A stretch of DNA of 48,608 bases from UBA1189 sp964570685 (GTDB lineage Bacteria > Bacteroidota > Bacteroidia > Bacteroidales > Bacteroidaceae), in contig CAZMZC010000022.1 of assembly GCA_964570685.1 (NCBI GenBank), forward strand, positions 1-48,608, written 5' to 3'. The position numbers and the translations under genes were made by a program. Within the stretch, counting starts at the first letter, position 1; each line of letters begins with the position of its first letter. Below are positions 32,511 through 42,232 of the stretch, one piece after another. Under the pieces are notes generated by a model. The model made no database searches. It saw nothing but the letters and a program-made list of their open reading frames with translations, and was not told where the DNA came from.

Positions 32511-32567
32511 ATGAATAAGAAAGCCACGGGCATCTCATTTGTGATGGCTATATGCCTGTTCTGGTAA
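32511..32567 (+). CDS. Possible 18-residue leader peptide before the helicase gene
   Basis: A short open frame, MNKKATGISFVMAICLFW, then TAA. It starts at or just beside the predicted transcript start and ends 29 bp before the helicase ATG. Two Lys are followed by a hydrophobic stretch, the shape of a tiny membrane peptide. With no comparison available this may be chance. Confidence 0.25.
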   Translation: MNKKATGISFVMAICLFW

Positions 32568-32596
32568 TCTTTTAGAACGCTGACGACTATAACGAA

Positions 32597-34918
32597 ATGC
32601 AAGGTATAAGTAACGAACTTAATGAAAGCCAATTGGCTGCCGTGCTCTACAATGAGGGACCTTCGCTAGTGATTGCCGGGGCAGGTTCGGGCAAGACTCG
32701 TGTGCTCACCTACAAAGTGGCACATCTCATGGAACAGGGGCTGGAGCCTTGGCGTATATTGGCACTGACATTTACCAATAAGGCAGCGCGTGAGATGCGC
32801 GAGCGTATAGGCAAGCGGGTGGGCGAACACCGTGCACGCTACTTGTGGATGGGTACATTCCACAGTATGTTTCTGCGCATACTGCGTACCGAGGCCGAGC
32901 ATATAGGCTTCCCGCCCAACTTCACCATCTACGACCAGACCGACTCGAAGAGTCTGCTCAAGAGTATCATCAAAGAGATGAAGCTCGACGATAAGACGTA
33001 CAAGCCCAACGTGGTGCAGTGCCGCATATCGAATGCCAAGAATCGCCTGATGACAGCTCAGATGTATGCCGCCAATGCACAAGCCGTGGCCGATGACCGG
33101 CAGGCCAAAGTGCCCGAGACGTGCGAGATATACCTGCGCTATCAGGAGCGTTGCCGACAGGCTGGAGCGATGGACTTCGATGACATACTGCTCTATACCT
33201 ACCTGCTCTTCAAGCAATATCCCGAGGTGTTGGAACGCTATGCCGAGCAGTTTGCCTACGTGCTGGTCGATGAGTATCAGGATACCAACTATGCGCAGCA
33301 CTGCATCGTGTGGCAGCTCACGCAGAGCCGCCAACGGGTGTGTGTGGTGGGTGATGATGCGCAGAGCATCTACTCGTTCCGTGGGGCCAATATCGACAAT
33401 ATCTTGGGATTTACCCGTCAGTATAGCGATGCACGCATCTTCAAACTGGAGGAGAACTACCGCTCTACACAAATGATTGTGGGGGCGGCAAACAGCCTCA
33501 TTGACAAGAATAGCGAGCAGATACGCAAGGAGGTGTACTCGCGGCAGGAGGTGGGCACACCGCTACAGCTCATAGAGGCCTACTCCGATGTGGAGGAGGG
33601 CGAGATGGTGGCACGCCGCATCCTCGCGCTCAAGCACCGTGAGGACCTGTCGAACGACAGCTTTGCCATACTTTACCGCACCAATGCCCAGTCGCGTGTG
33701 TTCGAGGAGGTGTTGCGCAAGAACGCCATTCCCTACCGTATATATGGTGGCCTCTCTTTCTACCAACGCAAGGAGGTGAAGGATGTGATTGCCTACTTCC
33801 GCATGGCGGTGAATCCGCACGATGAGGAGGCTTTCAAGCGTGTCATCAACTATCCCGCCCGTGGCATAGGCGACACTACGGTGGGCAAGATTATGGCAGC
33901 AGCCTCGGACCACGGCGTGAGCCTATGGACGGTGATTGGTGACCCTGCGGCCTATAACTTGGCAGTCAACAAAGGTACGATTACCAAACTGGCCAACTTC
34001 TATAACCTCGTGTTCCGCTTCATGGAGCAGGTGGGTAAGGTGGATGCTTACGAACTGGGACGTATGGTGGTGCAGGATGCGGGTATCATGACCGACCTCA
34101 TGCAAGACACTACCGTGGAGGGATGCAGCCGACTGGAGAATGTGCAGGAACTGATGGATGGTATGCACGACTTTGTGCGATCGCGCCAGGAGGAGGGCGA
34201 TGAGGCTATCGCTTTGCCCGACTTCCTCAGCGATGTGGCACTGCTTACCGATCAGGATAGCGACGATGATGACCCCGACAAGGTGACGCTCATGACCGTG
34301 CATGCAGCCAAGGGACTGGAGTTTGATACCGTGTTTATTGTAGGTATGGAGGAGCAGCTCTTCCCCTCGATGATGGCCTACGATAGTATGCGTCAGATGG
34401 AGGAGGAGCGCCGCCTGCTTTACGTGGCCATTACACGTGCCGAGAAGCGATGCATCCTGTCGTACGCCAAAAGCCGCTTCCGCTATGGCAAGGTGGAGTA
34501 TGGTATGCCCAGCCGTTTCTTGAAAGATATTGATGCAGGGTATATGGAACAGCCTAAATCACCATCTAAGTCTTCACCTAATTCCTACTCGCGCAGTGCG
34601 AGTGACTGGGGGACTCGGAGTTATCAAGCTCCCCAAAGAAAGATGGTTATCTCCACGAGTGCAGAAACTCCCTCTCCTCGGAAAAGAGTAGGAGGAGAGA
34701 CCCCCTCCCGTCGCTTGGTGTCGGCCAATGCCAGTGGAGGTGCTGCCCGTGTGGCACAGCTCACACCCGGACAGCACATAGAACACGAACGCTTCGGGAT
34801 AGGCGAGGTGCTCAAGGTGGAAGGGGCAGGCGAGAATACCAAAGCGCTCATCCGATTTGAGAACGCAGGTGAGAAACAATTGTTGCTGAAGTTTGCTCGT
34901 TTCCGGGTGTTGGGATAA
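32597..34918 (+). CDS. uvrD: UvrD/PcrA-type ATP-dependent DNA helicase
   Basis: A 773-residue superfamily 1A helicase that unwinds DNA 3'-5' in repair and replication. Motifs in order: Walker A AGAGSGKT (27-34, K33), LTFTNKAAREMRER, Walker B DEYQDT (225-230), VGDDAQSIYSFRGA, LEENYRS, VTLMTVHAAKGLEFDTVF and VAITRAEKRC. The C-terminal 45 residues (HERFGIGEVLKVEGAGENTKALIRF) are the PcrA/UvrD tail that binds RNA polymerase in other bacteria. The linker before it (about 650-715) is low in complexity (KSPSKSSPNSYSRSAS, ETPSPRKRVGGETPS) and its DNA carries small inverted repeats. Its promoter lies about 90 bp upstream. Confidence 0.95.
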   Translation: MQGISNELNESQLAAVLYNEGPSLVIAGAGSGKTRVLTYKVAHLMEQGLEPWRILALTFTNKAAREMRERIGKRVGEHRARYLWMGTFHSMFLRILRTEAEHIGFPPNFTIYDQTDSKSLLKSIIKEMKLDDKTYKPNVVQCRISNAKNRLMTAQMYAANAQAVADDRQAKVPETCEIYLRYQERCRQAGAMDFDDILLYTYLLFKQYPEVLERYAEQFAYVLVDEYQDTNYAQHCIVWQLTQSRQRVCVVGDDAQSIYSFRGANIDNILGFTRQYSDARIFKLEENYRSTQMIVGAANSLIDKNSEQIRKEVYSRQEVGTPLQLIEAYSDVEEGEMVARRILALKHREDLSNDSFAILYRTNAQSRVFEEVLRKNAIPYRIYGGLSFYQRKEVKDVIAYFRMAVNPHDEEAFKRVINYPARGIGDTTVGKIMAAASDHGVSLWTVIGDPAAYNLAVNKGTITKLANFYNLVFRFMEQVGKVDAYELGRMVVQDAGIMTDLMQDTTVEGCSRLENVQELMDGMHDFVRSRQEEGDEAIALPDFLSDVALLTDQDSDDDDPDKVTLMTVHAAKGLEFDTVFIVGMEEQLFPSMMAYDSMRQMEEERRLLYVAITRAEKRCILSYAKSRFRYGKVEYGMPSRFLKDIDAGYMEQPKSPSKSSPNSYSRSASDWGTRSYQAPQRKMVISTSAETPSPRKRVGGETPSRRLVSANASGGAARVAQLTPGQHIEHERFGIGEVLKVEGAGENTKALIRFENAGEKQLLLKFARFRVLG

Positions 34919-34970
34919 TGCTAAGGAGATACAATCATATGTATATAAAAATCTAATAATGTAGCATGTT

Positions 34971-35969
34971 ATGGATAATGCAGCTTATATACCTCAGCCC
35001 AATCGTTACGAGGTGATGGGCTATCGCCGTGCCGGGCATAGTGGAGTGATGCTCCCTGAGATTTCGCTCGGTTTCTGGCACAACTTCGGAGAGAATCACG
35101 ACGAGGCACGTGGACTTGAGATTGTACACTATGCTTTTGATCATGGTATCTGTCACTTCGACTTGGCCAACAACTACGGTCCACCCAATGGTGCTGCTGA
35201 AGAGCGTTTCGGGCGTTATATGAAGCAGTCGATGCATACGCATCGCGATGAGATGTTTATTGCCACTAAGGCAGGTCATCCCATGTGGCCGGGGCCCTAT
35301 GGCGATTGGGGCTCGCGCAAGAGCCTTGTTGCCAGCCTCGACCAAAGTCTCCGGCGTATGAATCTCGACTATGTGGATATCTACTATACCCATCGTCACG
35401 ACCCGAACACCCCACTGGAAGAGACCATGCAGGCATTGGTCGATATCGTGCGTTCGGGCAAGGCGCTATATGTGGGCTTGTCGAAATACCCCGAGGAGGT
35501 GGCTCGCAAGGCATACGCCTACCTTGACGCTCATGACGTACATTGTATCCTTTATCAAGGACGCTACAATATGCTAACTCGTCAGCCCGAAGAGGTCATC
35601 ATTCCGCAGGCACATAAGCATGGGGCAGGATTTATTGCATTCTCTCCATTGGCACAAGGCCTGCTCACCGACCGTTATCTGCAAGGTGTTCCCGAAGGTT
35701 CGCGCATGACAACAAGTAACTTTCTGCGTCCCGAGGCACTTACCGACGAGCTTGTGGGTAAGCTACGTGCGCTCAATGCCGTTGCTGCCCGTCGTGGCCA
35801 GACATTGGCCGAGATGGCTTTGGCGTGGTTGTTGCGTGATGAACGTGTGACTTCGGTTATCATCGGTGCCAGCTCGGTAGAACAGTTGAAGAAGAACCTC
35901 CGTGCCCGTGAGAACCAACTGTTTACAGCCGAGGAATTGGCACAGATAGATGCTATATTGCTCCAATAA
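34971..35969 (+). CDS. Aldo/keto reductase, L-glyceraldehyde-3-phosphate reductase-like (YghZ)
   Basis: A 332-residue NADPH-dependent TIM-barrel oxidoreductase. The catalytic tetrad is visible: D64, Y69 (FDLANNYGPPNG), K100 (FIATKAG) and H141 (YYTHRHD). The inserts GHPMWPGPYGDWGSRKSL and YQGRYNMLTR are typical of the YghZ/GPR subgroup, related to potassium-channel beta subunits, which reduces L-glyceraldehyde 3-phosphate and methylglyoxal. It starts 52 bp after the helicase gene. The exact substrate is inferred. Confidence 0.9.
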   Translation: MDNAAYIPQPNRYEVMGYRRAGHSGVMLPEISLGFWHNFGENHDEARGLEIVHYAFDHGICHFDLANNYGPPNGAAEERFGRYMKQSMHTHRDEMFIATKAGHPMWPGPYGDWGSRKSLVASLDQSLRRMNLDYVDIYYTHRHDPNTPLEETMQALVDIVRSGKALYVGLSKYPEEVARKAYAYLDAHDVHCILYQGRYNMLTRQPEEVIIPQAHKHGAGFIAFSPLAQGLLTDRYLQGVPEGSRMTTSNFLRPEALTDELVGKLRALNAVAARRGQTLAEMALAWLLRDERVTSVIIGASSVEQLKKNLRARENQLFTAEELAQIDAILLQ

Positions 35970-36013
35970 TTCATTATGTATCAAGGCAATTCTATTAAAT
36001 TGGAATTTTGCAC

Positions 36014-36021
36014 TATCTTTG
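36014..36021 (+). promoter_or_regulatory. -7 element upstream of the double-kinase gene
   Basis: TATCTTTG matches TAnnTTTG, ending 13 bp before the ATG at 36035, so the transcript would have a leader of only about 7 bases. No clear -33 TTTG. Confidence 0.5.
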
Positions 36022-36034
36022 TACAGTGAAGCGA

Positions 36035-39000
36035 ATGTTCAGATATCTGATGCTTGGGCTGTGTGCAGTGTGGCTGGTAGGCTGCTCGGCGCACGGGAGG
36101 CATAGTGATGGTTCGCATCCTGCAGATGAGTTCAATCGTAAGGCTTATGCGTGGCGATATCGTAATCTCGACTCTATGCTGCACTATGCAACAAGGGCTT
36201 ATGAGGAAGCCGAACGCTATAGGCACGGTCGCACCGTGGCATGTAATATGCTGGGATTTGTGGCCTACATGCAGATGGACTATGAGGCTGCACTCGGCTG
36301 GTACGACGAGGTGGACGGACAAGCTGGGTGTGAACTGGAACGGTTGGTTGCCGATGTGGGAAGGATGAACGTATACTTGCGTACGGCAGATAATATGGAA
36401 TTCTATAACTGCCGTGTGCGAGCGATGAAGCGCTTGGCCCATATAAATGAGGAGGTCGATGCCTTCTCGTCGGCAGAGCAGGCACGTCTACAGTCAGCAG
36501 TGAATGATTTGTATATGGTGACGGCATTGCATCACTACATGATAGGACAACGTCCCGAAGCACATGCGGAGATGCGTAAGGTGCCTGATGACGAGGCGCT
36601 GCGTGCTGACTCTGCGCAGTGGCTTATGGTACTGTATCTTAGAGGTCTAGGGCTTGATGTCGATGGCGATACTCGCGAGCAGCGTATGCTCCGCCGCTAT
36701 TCGTATCTTAACAATTGCTTGCGTGCAGGTCGAGACGGAGGGTATGGATATTTTGAAGGATTGGCTTCGTCGGGATTGGCCGAGTTGCTGGCCGACTCGT
36801 TACGCTGTTCTTATGTGGCACATCAGCGACCCAATTCGTTTGCCCAATTGGCTGATAGCACAGAAGAGGTGGCATTCGTGTTGGCACGTAATGCCCGGCA
36901 ATGTCTTCAGACTTATGGCGACTGCTATGGAGTGGTGAATGCAACAATACAGACCGCCTCCTTATATAATAGGAGAGGAGAATGTGAGAAAGCCCTTGAC
37001 ATATTGTTCGGTTTGTTTGAAAGCGATAACCTATTGGTGCCTGATGCGCTGTGTCGTTTGCACGAGGAGGCAAGCGTGGCTTATGCTGGGCTGGGCGATA
37101 AGGCAGCGTCGGACAACCACCGTAACGAGTATCTTGACCTGCTGGAAACCACACGCCAGGATAAGGAACTGGAGAGCCGGTATCTCTCGCTGAAACGCCA
37201 ACAACGCACGATGAACATATGGCTGGTGGCTGTAGTTGTAGGGTTCGTATTATTGATTGCACTTATAGCGTTGCTCTCGTGGCGAAGACGAAGCAAGGGT
37301 AGCGGGTACGAGCAACAACTGCGCGACCTGTTGCAGGAAACGGAGAAAAGGGTGTATCTGCATCAACGGCATATAGAATCTGGCAAGCGCGACAATGTAG
37401 TGCGCAAGGCAACTTTCTCTATGGTTACTGGCATGATGCCATACATAGACCGTATGGCTCATGAAGTGGAACGTCTGCAGTTGCCCGAGGTATGGGACGA
37501 TGCGGAACAGAGGACTCGTAAATTGGAGTATATAGGCGAACTGACAGGGGAAATCAACAATCTCAATGAGGTGCTGGCGCATTGGATCAAGACCACACAA
37601 GGGATGGTAAACCTGCATATAGAGTCGTTTCCCTTGAACGAGGTGTTGGAGATGATAGAACGTAGCAGCACCACCTTTGCCATGAAGGGGATTACGCTCG
37701 AGGTGCAGCCTACCGATGCTGTTGTCAAAGCAGATAGGGCACTCACATTCTTTATGCTCAACACATTGGCCGACAATGCCCGTAAATTTACACCCGAAGG
37801 TGGAAGTGTTACGGTTGGAGCAAAGCTATATGATGAATATGTCGAGTTGTCCGTAACTGATAATGGAGTGGGAATGTCGGCTGAAGATATCCAGCGTATC
37901 TTGCGCGAGAAAGTTTACGATGCTTCTGCTATAGGAGGTGATTTGCCGCCCGATCAGCGTAAGAACAAGGGTAGCGGGTTTGGTCTGCTCAATTGTAAGG
38001 GCATCATCGAAAAGTATCGGAAGACCGATTCGCTGTTCGAAGTATGCCGCTTGGGTATCGAAAGTCGGGTAGGGGAGGGGAGCAGATTCTGGTTCCGTCT
38101 GCCCAAGGGGATACGTCGTCTTACCGTCTTGTTGTATATAATGGCGTTACCAGCTTTGGCGATGGCTGGCGATACTGTCGTGCCTACAGATGATTGGGCA
38201 CAGGAAGAATGCTATGATACCCTGCTGGTGCAAGCATCGGCCTTTGCCGATAGTGTATACATTGCTAATGTGGATGGCCGCTATGAAGAGGCGCTCAGCT
38301 TTGCCGATTCGGCCATAGCCTACCTTAACGCTCACCACCATAAGTATGCAGTCGAGTATATTGCCCCGCTTACAACAGTGCGTGGCGTAGAAAATGATGT
38401 GGAGATAAGTTGGTGGCTGAGCGATTTTGCTACCGACTATCATACGATACTTGACATACGCAACGAGTTGGCTGTAGCCAATCTAGCCTTGCAGCGTTGG
38501 GACGACTATCGATACAACAACCGTATATATAACGACCTGTACAAGCTCATTAGTGAAGACCGCTCACTCATAGACTACTGCAATCGCATGCAGCGCTACA
38601 ACAGTAATATCTCTGTGGCAGTACTTATCTGCGTGTTGCTTGTACTTGGCTATCTGGCCCTGATCATATATAGTTTTATGGGTAGGGTCGAGAGTGTGTA
38701 TCGCGACATAGAGAGCGTAGAGGACGATGAGCGTCGAGCCCGGCACGAAGAAAACCGCTTACATGTGCAGAATATGGTGCTCGACAATTGCTTGTCTACC
38801 ATTAAGCACGAAACGATATACTACCCCAATCGCATCAAGCAACTTGTGGAGCATCTAGAACAACGCGACGAACGTATACAGATAAAAGAGTTGGTCGACT
38901 ACTACAAGGTGGTGTTTACAACGCTTGTCGGCTGTGCCTCGCGACAGCTGGACGAGGTCACCTTCCGTCGTTCTGAAGTGAAGGCCGATGTGTTGCTTCG

Positions 39001-39436
39001 CCGTGCTGCTGCATATCATTCCAAACGCTGCCGCACATACTCCAGCACTCCGCAACTGACTGTCGAGGCCAGTGACGATACCGTGTTGTGCGATGTCAGT
39101 CTGGTCGATTTTTTGTTGGAGCAACTTGTAGATGCCTCACTTGCCGTATCTCCCTCAGATGCGCTGCACCTCGGAGCAAAGGCCGATGGTGATTTCATAC
39201 GTTTCTCCCTTACCAACACCTCGCGCTCTATGTCAGCAGAGATGTTGCAGACTCTTTTCTATCCTTCATGTATCAGCAATGGGCATGATGGTTGCTGGCA
39301 AGGAGCTGAGTATATCGTGTGTCGGCAAATCATACGTGAGCACGATGCGCATTTCAACCATATCGGTTGCCGTATCAAAGCCGAAGCTTCTGCTACTGGC
39401 CACACGATATGGTTTACACTGCCTCGTAAAAATTGA
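36035..39436 (+). CDS. Double sensor-kinase protein (TPR-like sensor, two kinase-type modules; DUF5112/DUF5113-like)
   Basis: A 1133-residue protein read from the ATG at 36035. The N-terminus has a signal peptide ending in WLVGC (possible lipidation Cys17), then helical TPR-like repeats to about 390 and a membrane helix (395-416). A first kinase-like module has an N-box (LADNARKFTP, N581), DNGVGM (609-614) and GSGFGL (646-651), but no clear phospho-acceptor His before it. A second hydrophobic segment follows (696-711, LLYIMALPALAMAGD), then a second helical sensor, another membrane helix (859-881) and a second histidine-kinase helix with TIKHETIYYPNRI (H925). The last domain is ATPase-like but lacks clear G-boxes. 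The architecture resembles Bacteroides proteins annotated DUF5112/DUF5113. No response regulator is adjacent. Confidence 0.8.
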   Translation: MFRYLMLGLCAVWLVGCSAHGRHSDGSHPADEFNRKAYAWRYRNLDSMLHYATRAYEEAERYRHGRTVACNMLGFVAYMQMDYEAALGWYDEVDGQAGCELERLVADVGRMNVYLRTADNMEFYNCRVRAMKRLAHINEEVDAFSSAEQARLQSAVNDLYMVTALHHYMIGQRPEAHAEMRKVPDDEALRADSAQWLMVLYLRGLGLDVDGDTREQRMLRRYSYLNNCLRAGRDGGYGYFEGLASSGLAELLADSLRCSYVAHQRPNSFAQLADSTEEVAFVLARNARQCLQTYGDCYGVVNATIQTASLYNRRGECEKALDILFGLFESDNLLVPDALCRLHEEASVAYAGLGDKAASDNHRNEYLDLLETTRQDKELESRYLSLKRQQRTMNIWLVAVVVGFVLLIALIALLSWRRRSKGSGYEQQLRDLLQETEKRVYLHQRHIESGKRDNVVRKATFSMVTGMMPYIDRMAHEVERLQLPEVWDDAEQRTRKLEYIGELTGEINNLNEVLAHWIKTTQGMVNLHIESFPLNEVLEMIERSSTTFAMKGITLEVQPTDAVVKADRALTFFMLNTLADNARKFTPEGGSVTVGAKLYDEYVELSVTDNGVGMSAEDIQRILREKVYDASAIGGDLPPDQRKNKGSGFGLLNCKGIIEKYRKTDSLFEVCRLGIESRVGEGSRFWFRLPKGIRRLTVLLYIMALPALAMAGDTVVPTDDWAQEECYDTLLVQASAFADSVYIANVDGRYEEALSFADSAIAYLNAHHHKYAVEYIAPLTTVRGVENDVEISWWLSDFATDYHTILDIRNELAVANLALQRWDDYRYNNRIYNDLYKLISEDRSLIDYCNRMQRYNSNISVAVLICVLLVLGYLALIIYSFMGRVESVYRDIESVEDDERRARHEENRLHVQNMVLDNCLSTIKHETIYYPNRIKQLVEHLEQRDERIQIKELVDYYKVVFTTLVGCASRQLDEVTFRRSEVKADVLLRRAAAYHSKRCRTYSSTPQLTVEASDDTVLCDVSLVDFLLEQLVDASLAVSPSDALHLGAKADGDFIRFSLTNTSRSMSAEMLQTLFYPSCISNGHDGCWQGAEYIVCRQIIREHDAHFNHIGCRIKAEASATGHTIWFTLPRKN

Positions 39437-39498
39437 AGAAAGATATTTCTTCTAAGGAAGCACGGGTGTTTTTGTCCAAAGGTATAATTGAATCTCAA

Positions 39499-42018
39499 TT
39501 ACTCCTTCGGCCGTTTCTTATAGATGAGTTTGTCGGTATCTTTGTCGAGACTCACCTGGATGAATTCATCGGATGTGAGCTCGTCTTCGATGAGTATCTC
39601 TGACAGTTCGTCTTCTAGATAAGTCTGTACGGCACGCTTCAGTGGTCGTGCTCCATATTGTGGGTCATACCCCTTATGGCTGATGTAGTCGCGTGCTTGC
39701 TCATCTATCGTGACTTCTATACCAATGGTGGCGAGGCGCTGTATGAGCTTGTCCACTTCGAGGTCGGTAATGGTGCGCAGTGCGTTGTTGTCGAGGGTGT
39801 CAAAGGTGACAATCTCGTCGATACGGTTGAGGAACTCGGGTGAGAAGGTTTTGTTGAGTGCTTTCTGTATGACACTGCGTGAGTGTTCCTTATCGTCCCA
39901 TTCCATGCTGGTGGAGAAGCCTACACCGCGTCCGAAGTCCTTGAGTTGGCGGGAACCCACGTTGGAAGTCATGATGATGACGGTGTTTCGGAAGTCGATG
40001 AGGCGTCCGTTACCGTCAGTGAGGCGTCCTTCGTCAGTCACCTGTAGCAGCAAATTGAAAACGTCGGCATGAGCCTTCTCTATCTCGTCGAGCAGGATGA
40101 TGGAGTAGGGACGTCGGCGTACGCGTTCTGTGAGCTGTCCGCCCTCTTCGTATCCTACGTAGCCCGGAGGTGCTCCCACGAGTCGTGATACGGTATGCTT
40201 TTCCATGAATTCGCTCATGTCGACGCGGATAAGGGCATCGGTGGAGCCGAACATCTGTCGGGCGAGTTCCTTGGCGAGGAGGGTTTTTCCTACACCTGTA
40301 GGGCCAAGGAACATGAAAGTGCCGATAGGACGGTTAGGGTCTTTTAGACCCAGTCGGTTGCGCTGTATGGCTTTCACGAGCTTGCTAATGGCTGCCTCCT
40401 GTGCTATGACACTGTTGTTGAGTGCTTCGCGCATACCTTTGATGCGTATGCCTTCTGATTGCACCATACGTTGCACGGGGATGCCTGATATCATTGATAC
40501 CACTTCGGCTATCTGCTTCTCGTCTACGGTTTCGCGTTGTTCCTTTATACCAGCCTCCCAATTGCGCTTCATCTCTGCCAATTCGTTTTCAAGCTGGCGC
40601 TCTTGGTCGCGGTAGTTGGCAGCGAGTTCGTAATCTTGATTCTTTACGGCAAGGTTTTTCTGCTCGTGAGCATCGGCGATACGTGCTTCTTGTAACTCAA
40701 TCTCTTGAGGTACCTGTATGTTGGTGAGATGTACTCGCGAGCCAGCCTCGTCCATCACGTCAATGGCCTTGTCTGGGAAGCAGCGGTCAGTGATATAGCG
40801 TTCTGACAATTTTACGCATGCAATGATGGCTTCATCTGTATAGCGCACATTATGATGGTCCTCGTAACGGTCCTTGATGTTGTTGAGTATGTGTATGGTC
40901 TCTTCTGCATCGGGCGAATCTACGATGACCTTTTGGAAGCGGCGCTCCAGTGCTCCATCTTTCTCGATGGTTTTGCGGTACTCGTCCAGCGTGGTGGCAC
41001 CTATACACTGTATTTCACCTCGTGCAAGAGCAGGCTTCAGCATATTGGCGGCATCCATCGAACCTGCAGCGGAACCTGCTCCTACGATGGTGTGCAACTC
41101 ATCGATAAAGAGAATAATGTTGGGGTTCTTCTGCAATTCGTTTAGTATAGAACGCAGGCGCTCTTCAAACTGTCCGCGGTATTTGGTGCCAGCTACTACG
41201 GAGGCCATATCGAGCATTACTACGCGTTTGTCGAAAAGAATGCGTGATACTTTTTTCTGTACTATACGTAATGCCAGACCTTCCACTATAGCCGATTTGC
41301 CGACACCAGGTTCGCCTATGAGTACTGGATTGTTTTTCTTGCGTCGGCTCAGGATTTGTGCAATGCGCTCTATCTCCTTTTCTCGTCCTATCACGGGGTC
41401 GAGTTTGCCCTCGGCGGCAGCACGCGTCATGTCTACCCCGAAATTATCAATTACGGGAGTATCGCTTGAGGTACGCTGAGCCTGCTGTGTGGTAGAGGAA
41501 GAGCGTGACGAACCGTTTCGCCCCCTATCCGTGGGGAACTCTTCGTCGTCATCTTCATCGTCCATAAACTCTCCGCTGCTGAAGTCAGACTTTATGGAAA
41601 GCAACTCGGCTACCTTGTCATAGCTGACATCGTTTCGTGTCAAAACGTCAGCCGCCATGTTATGGCTTTCCTTCAATAGGGCCAGCAGCAGATGCTCGGC
41701 ATCGGCTGGGCTTTTCTTGAGCATACGTGCTTCGAGCAGACACAGCCGCATAATCTTGTTAGCAATGCTGTTGAGAGCCAGCGATTGGGACGTTTCGTTG
41801 AAGTTGTTGCTACGCTCTATATCGCTCTCTATCTCCTTTTTAATGAGTCTGAGGTCGGTGTGCAGTTGGGTGAGCAACTCCACAGCTACGTTGTTCCCGT
41901 CTCTCATAAGTGCCAGCAGTAGGTGCTCGGGACCTATGTAGTCGCAACGCAGGCGGCTTGCTTCCTCTTTGCTATATACGAGTATATCTGATAGTTTCTG
42001 TGAATACTGATTGTTCAT
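39499..42018 (-). CDS. clpC: ClpC-type AAA+ unfoldase
   Basis: An 839-residue Hsp100 protein that unfolds substrates and feeds them to ClpP. Parts: two Clp_N repeats (about 1-145), an acidic and Ser-rich linker (150-187), first ATPase with GEPGVGKS (235-242) and FIDELHTIVGAG, a UVR-like coiled middle domain (KNQDYELAANYRDQERQLENELAEM) that marks ClpC rather than ClpB, second ATPase with GPTGVGKT and ILLDEIEKAH, and a GVGF loop expected to dock ClpP. It ends with a C-terminal D2-small domain. It is monocistronic and convergent with the double-kinase gene. No mcsA/mcsB or ctsR is present, as expected outside Firmicutes. Confidence 0.95.
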   Translation of the reverse strand: MNNQYSQKLSDILVYSKEEASRLRCDYIGPEHLLLALMRDGNNVAVELLTQLHTDLRLIKKEIESDIERSNNFNETSQSLALNSIANKIMRLCLLEARMLKKSPADAEHLLLALLKESHNMAADVLTRNDVSYDKVAELLSIKSDFSSGEFMDDEDDDEEFPTDRGRNGSSRSSSTTQQAQRTSSDTPVIDNFGVDMTRAAAEGKLDPVIGREKEIERIAQILSRRKKNNPVLIGEPGVGKSAIVEGLALRIVQKKVSRILFDKRVVMLDMASVVAGTKYRGQFEERLRSILNELQKNPNIILFIDELHTIVGAGSAAGSMDAANMLKPALARGEIQCIGATTLDEYRKTIEKDGALERRFQKVIVDSPDAEETIHILNNIKDRYEDHHNVRYTDEAIIACVKLSERYITDRCFPDKAIDVMDEAGSRVHLTNIQVPQEIELQEARIADAHEQKNLAVKNQDYELAANYRDQERQLENELAEMKRNWEAGIKEQRETVDEKQIAEVVSMISGIPVQRMVQSEGIRIKGMREALNNSVIAQEAAISKLVKAIQRNRLGLKDPNRPIGTFMFLGPTGVGKTLLAKELARQMFGSTDALIRVDMSEFMEKHTVSRLVGAPPGYVGYEEGGQLTERVRRRPYSIILLDEIEKAHADVFNLLLQVTDEGRLTDGNGRLIDFRNTVIIMTSNVGSRQLKDFGRGVGFSTSMEWDDKEHSRSVIQKALNKTFSPEFLNRIDEIVTFDTLDNNALRTITDLEVDKLIQRLATIGIEVTIDEQARDYISHKGYDPQYGARPLKRAVQTYLEDELSEILIEDELTSDEFIQVSLDKDTDKLIYKKRPKE

Positions 42019-42043
42019 ATATTCTTTCTGTTTCTTATTCGCT

Positions 42044-42052
42044 GCAAATATA
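42044..42052 (-). promoter_or_regulatory. -7 element upstream of clpC
   Basis: The minus strand reads TATATTTGC, matching TAnnTTTG, 26 bp before the clpC start. No heat-shock operator (CIRCE) or convincing -33 box was seen. Confidence 0.45.
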
Positions 42053-42232
42053 ACACTATAAATGGTGCTTTCCTACACCTATTATAATATATTAGTTACA
42101 AATAACGTGCCACAACTGAAAGTATGACAATTTAACAAATGCAAAGGTTCATCGCGATGAAATAAATTTGTTTCCGCTTCCTTTATAAGATAATATTTTG
42201 TAGTTTTGTCCACGATTAGTAATGTACTTTGT

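Larger units (their letters stand above)
31738..32596. other. 860-bp spacer between divergent cysteine synthase and helicase genes
   Basis: No large gene. In order: the purine-rich leader (on the minus strand) and promoter of the cysteine synthase gene, a hairpin GGTGAGCGAT/ATCGTTCACC (32001-32033, one mismatch), the 22-bp-period palindrome array (32080-32162) flanked by CCCTCATAACC at 32042 and 32181, an inverted repeat TTTTGCCATG/CATGGCAAAA (32268-32277, 32334-32343), a hairpin at 32345-32369, and the helicase promoter with a short open frame behind it. Confidence 0.7.
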
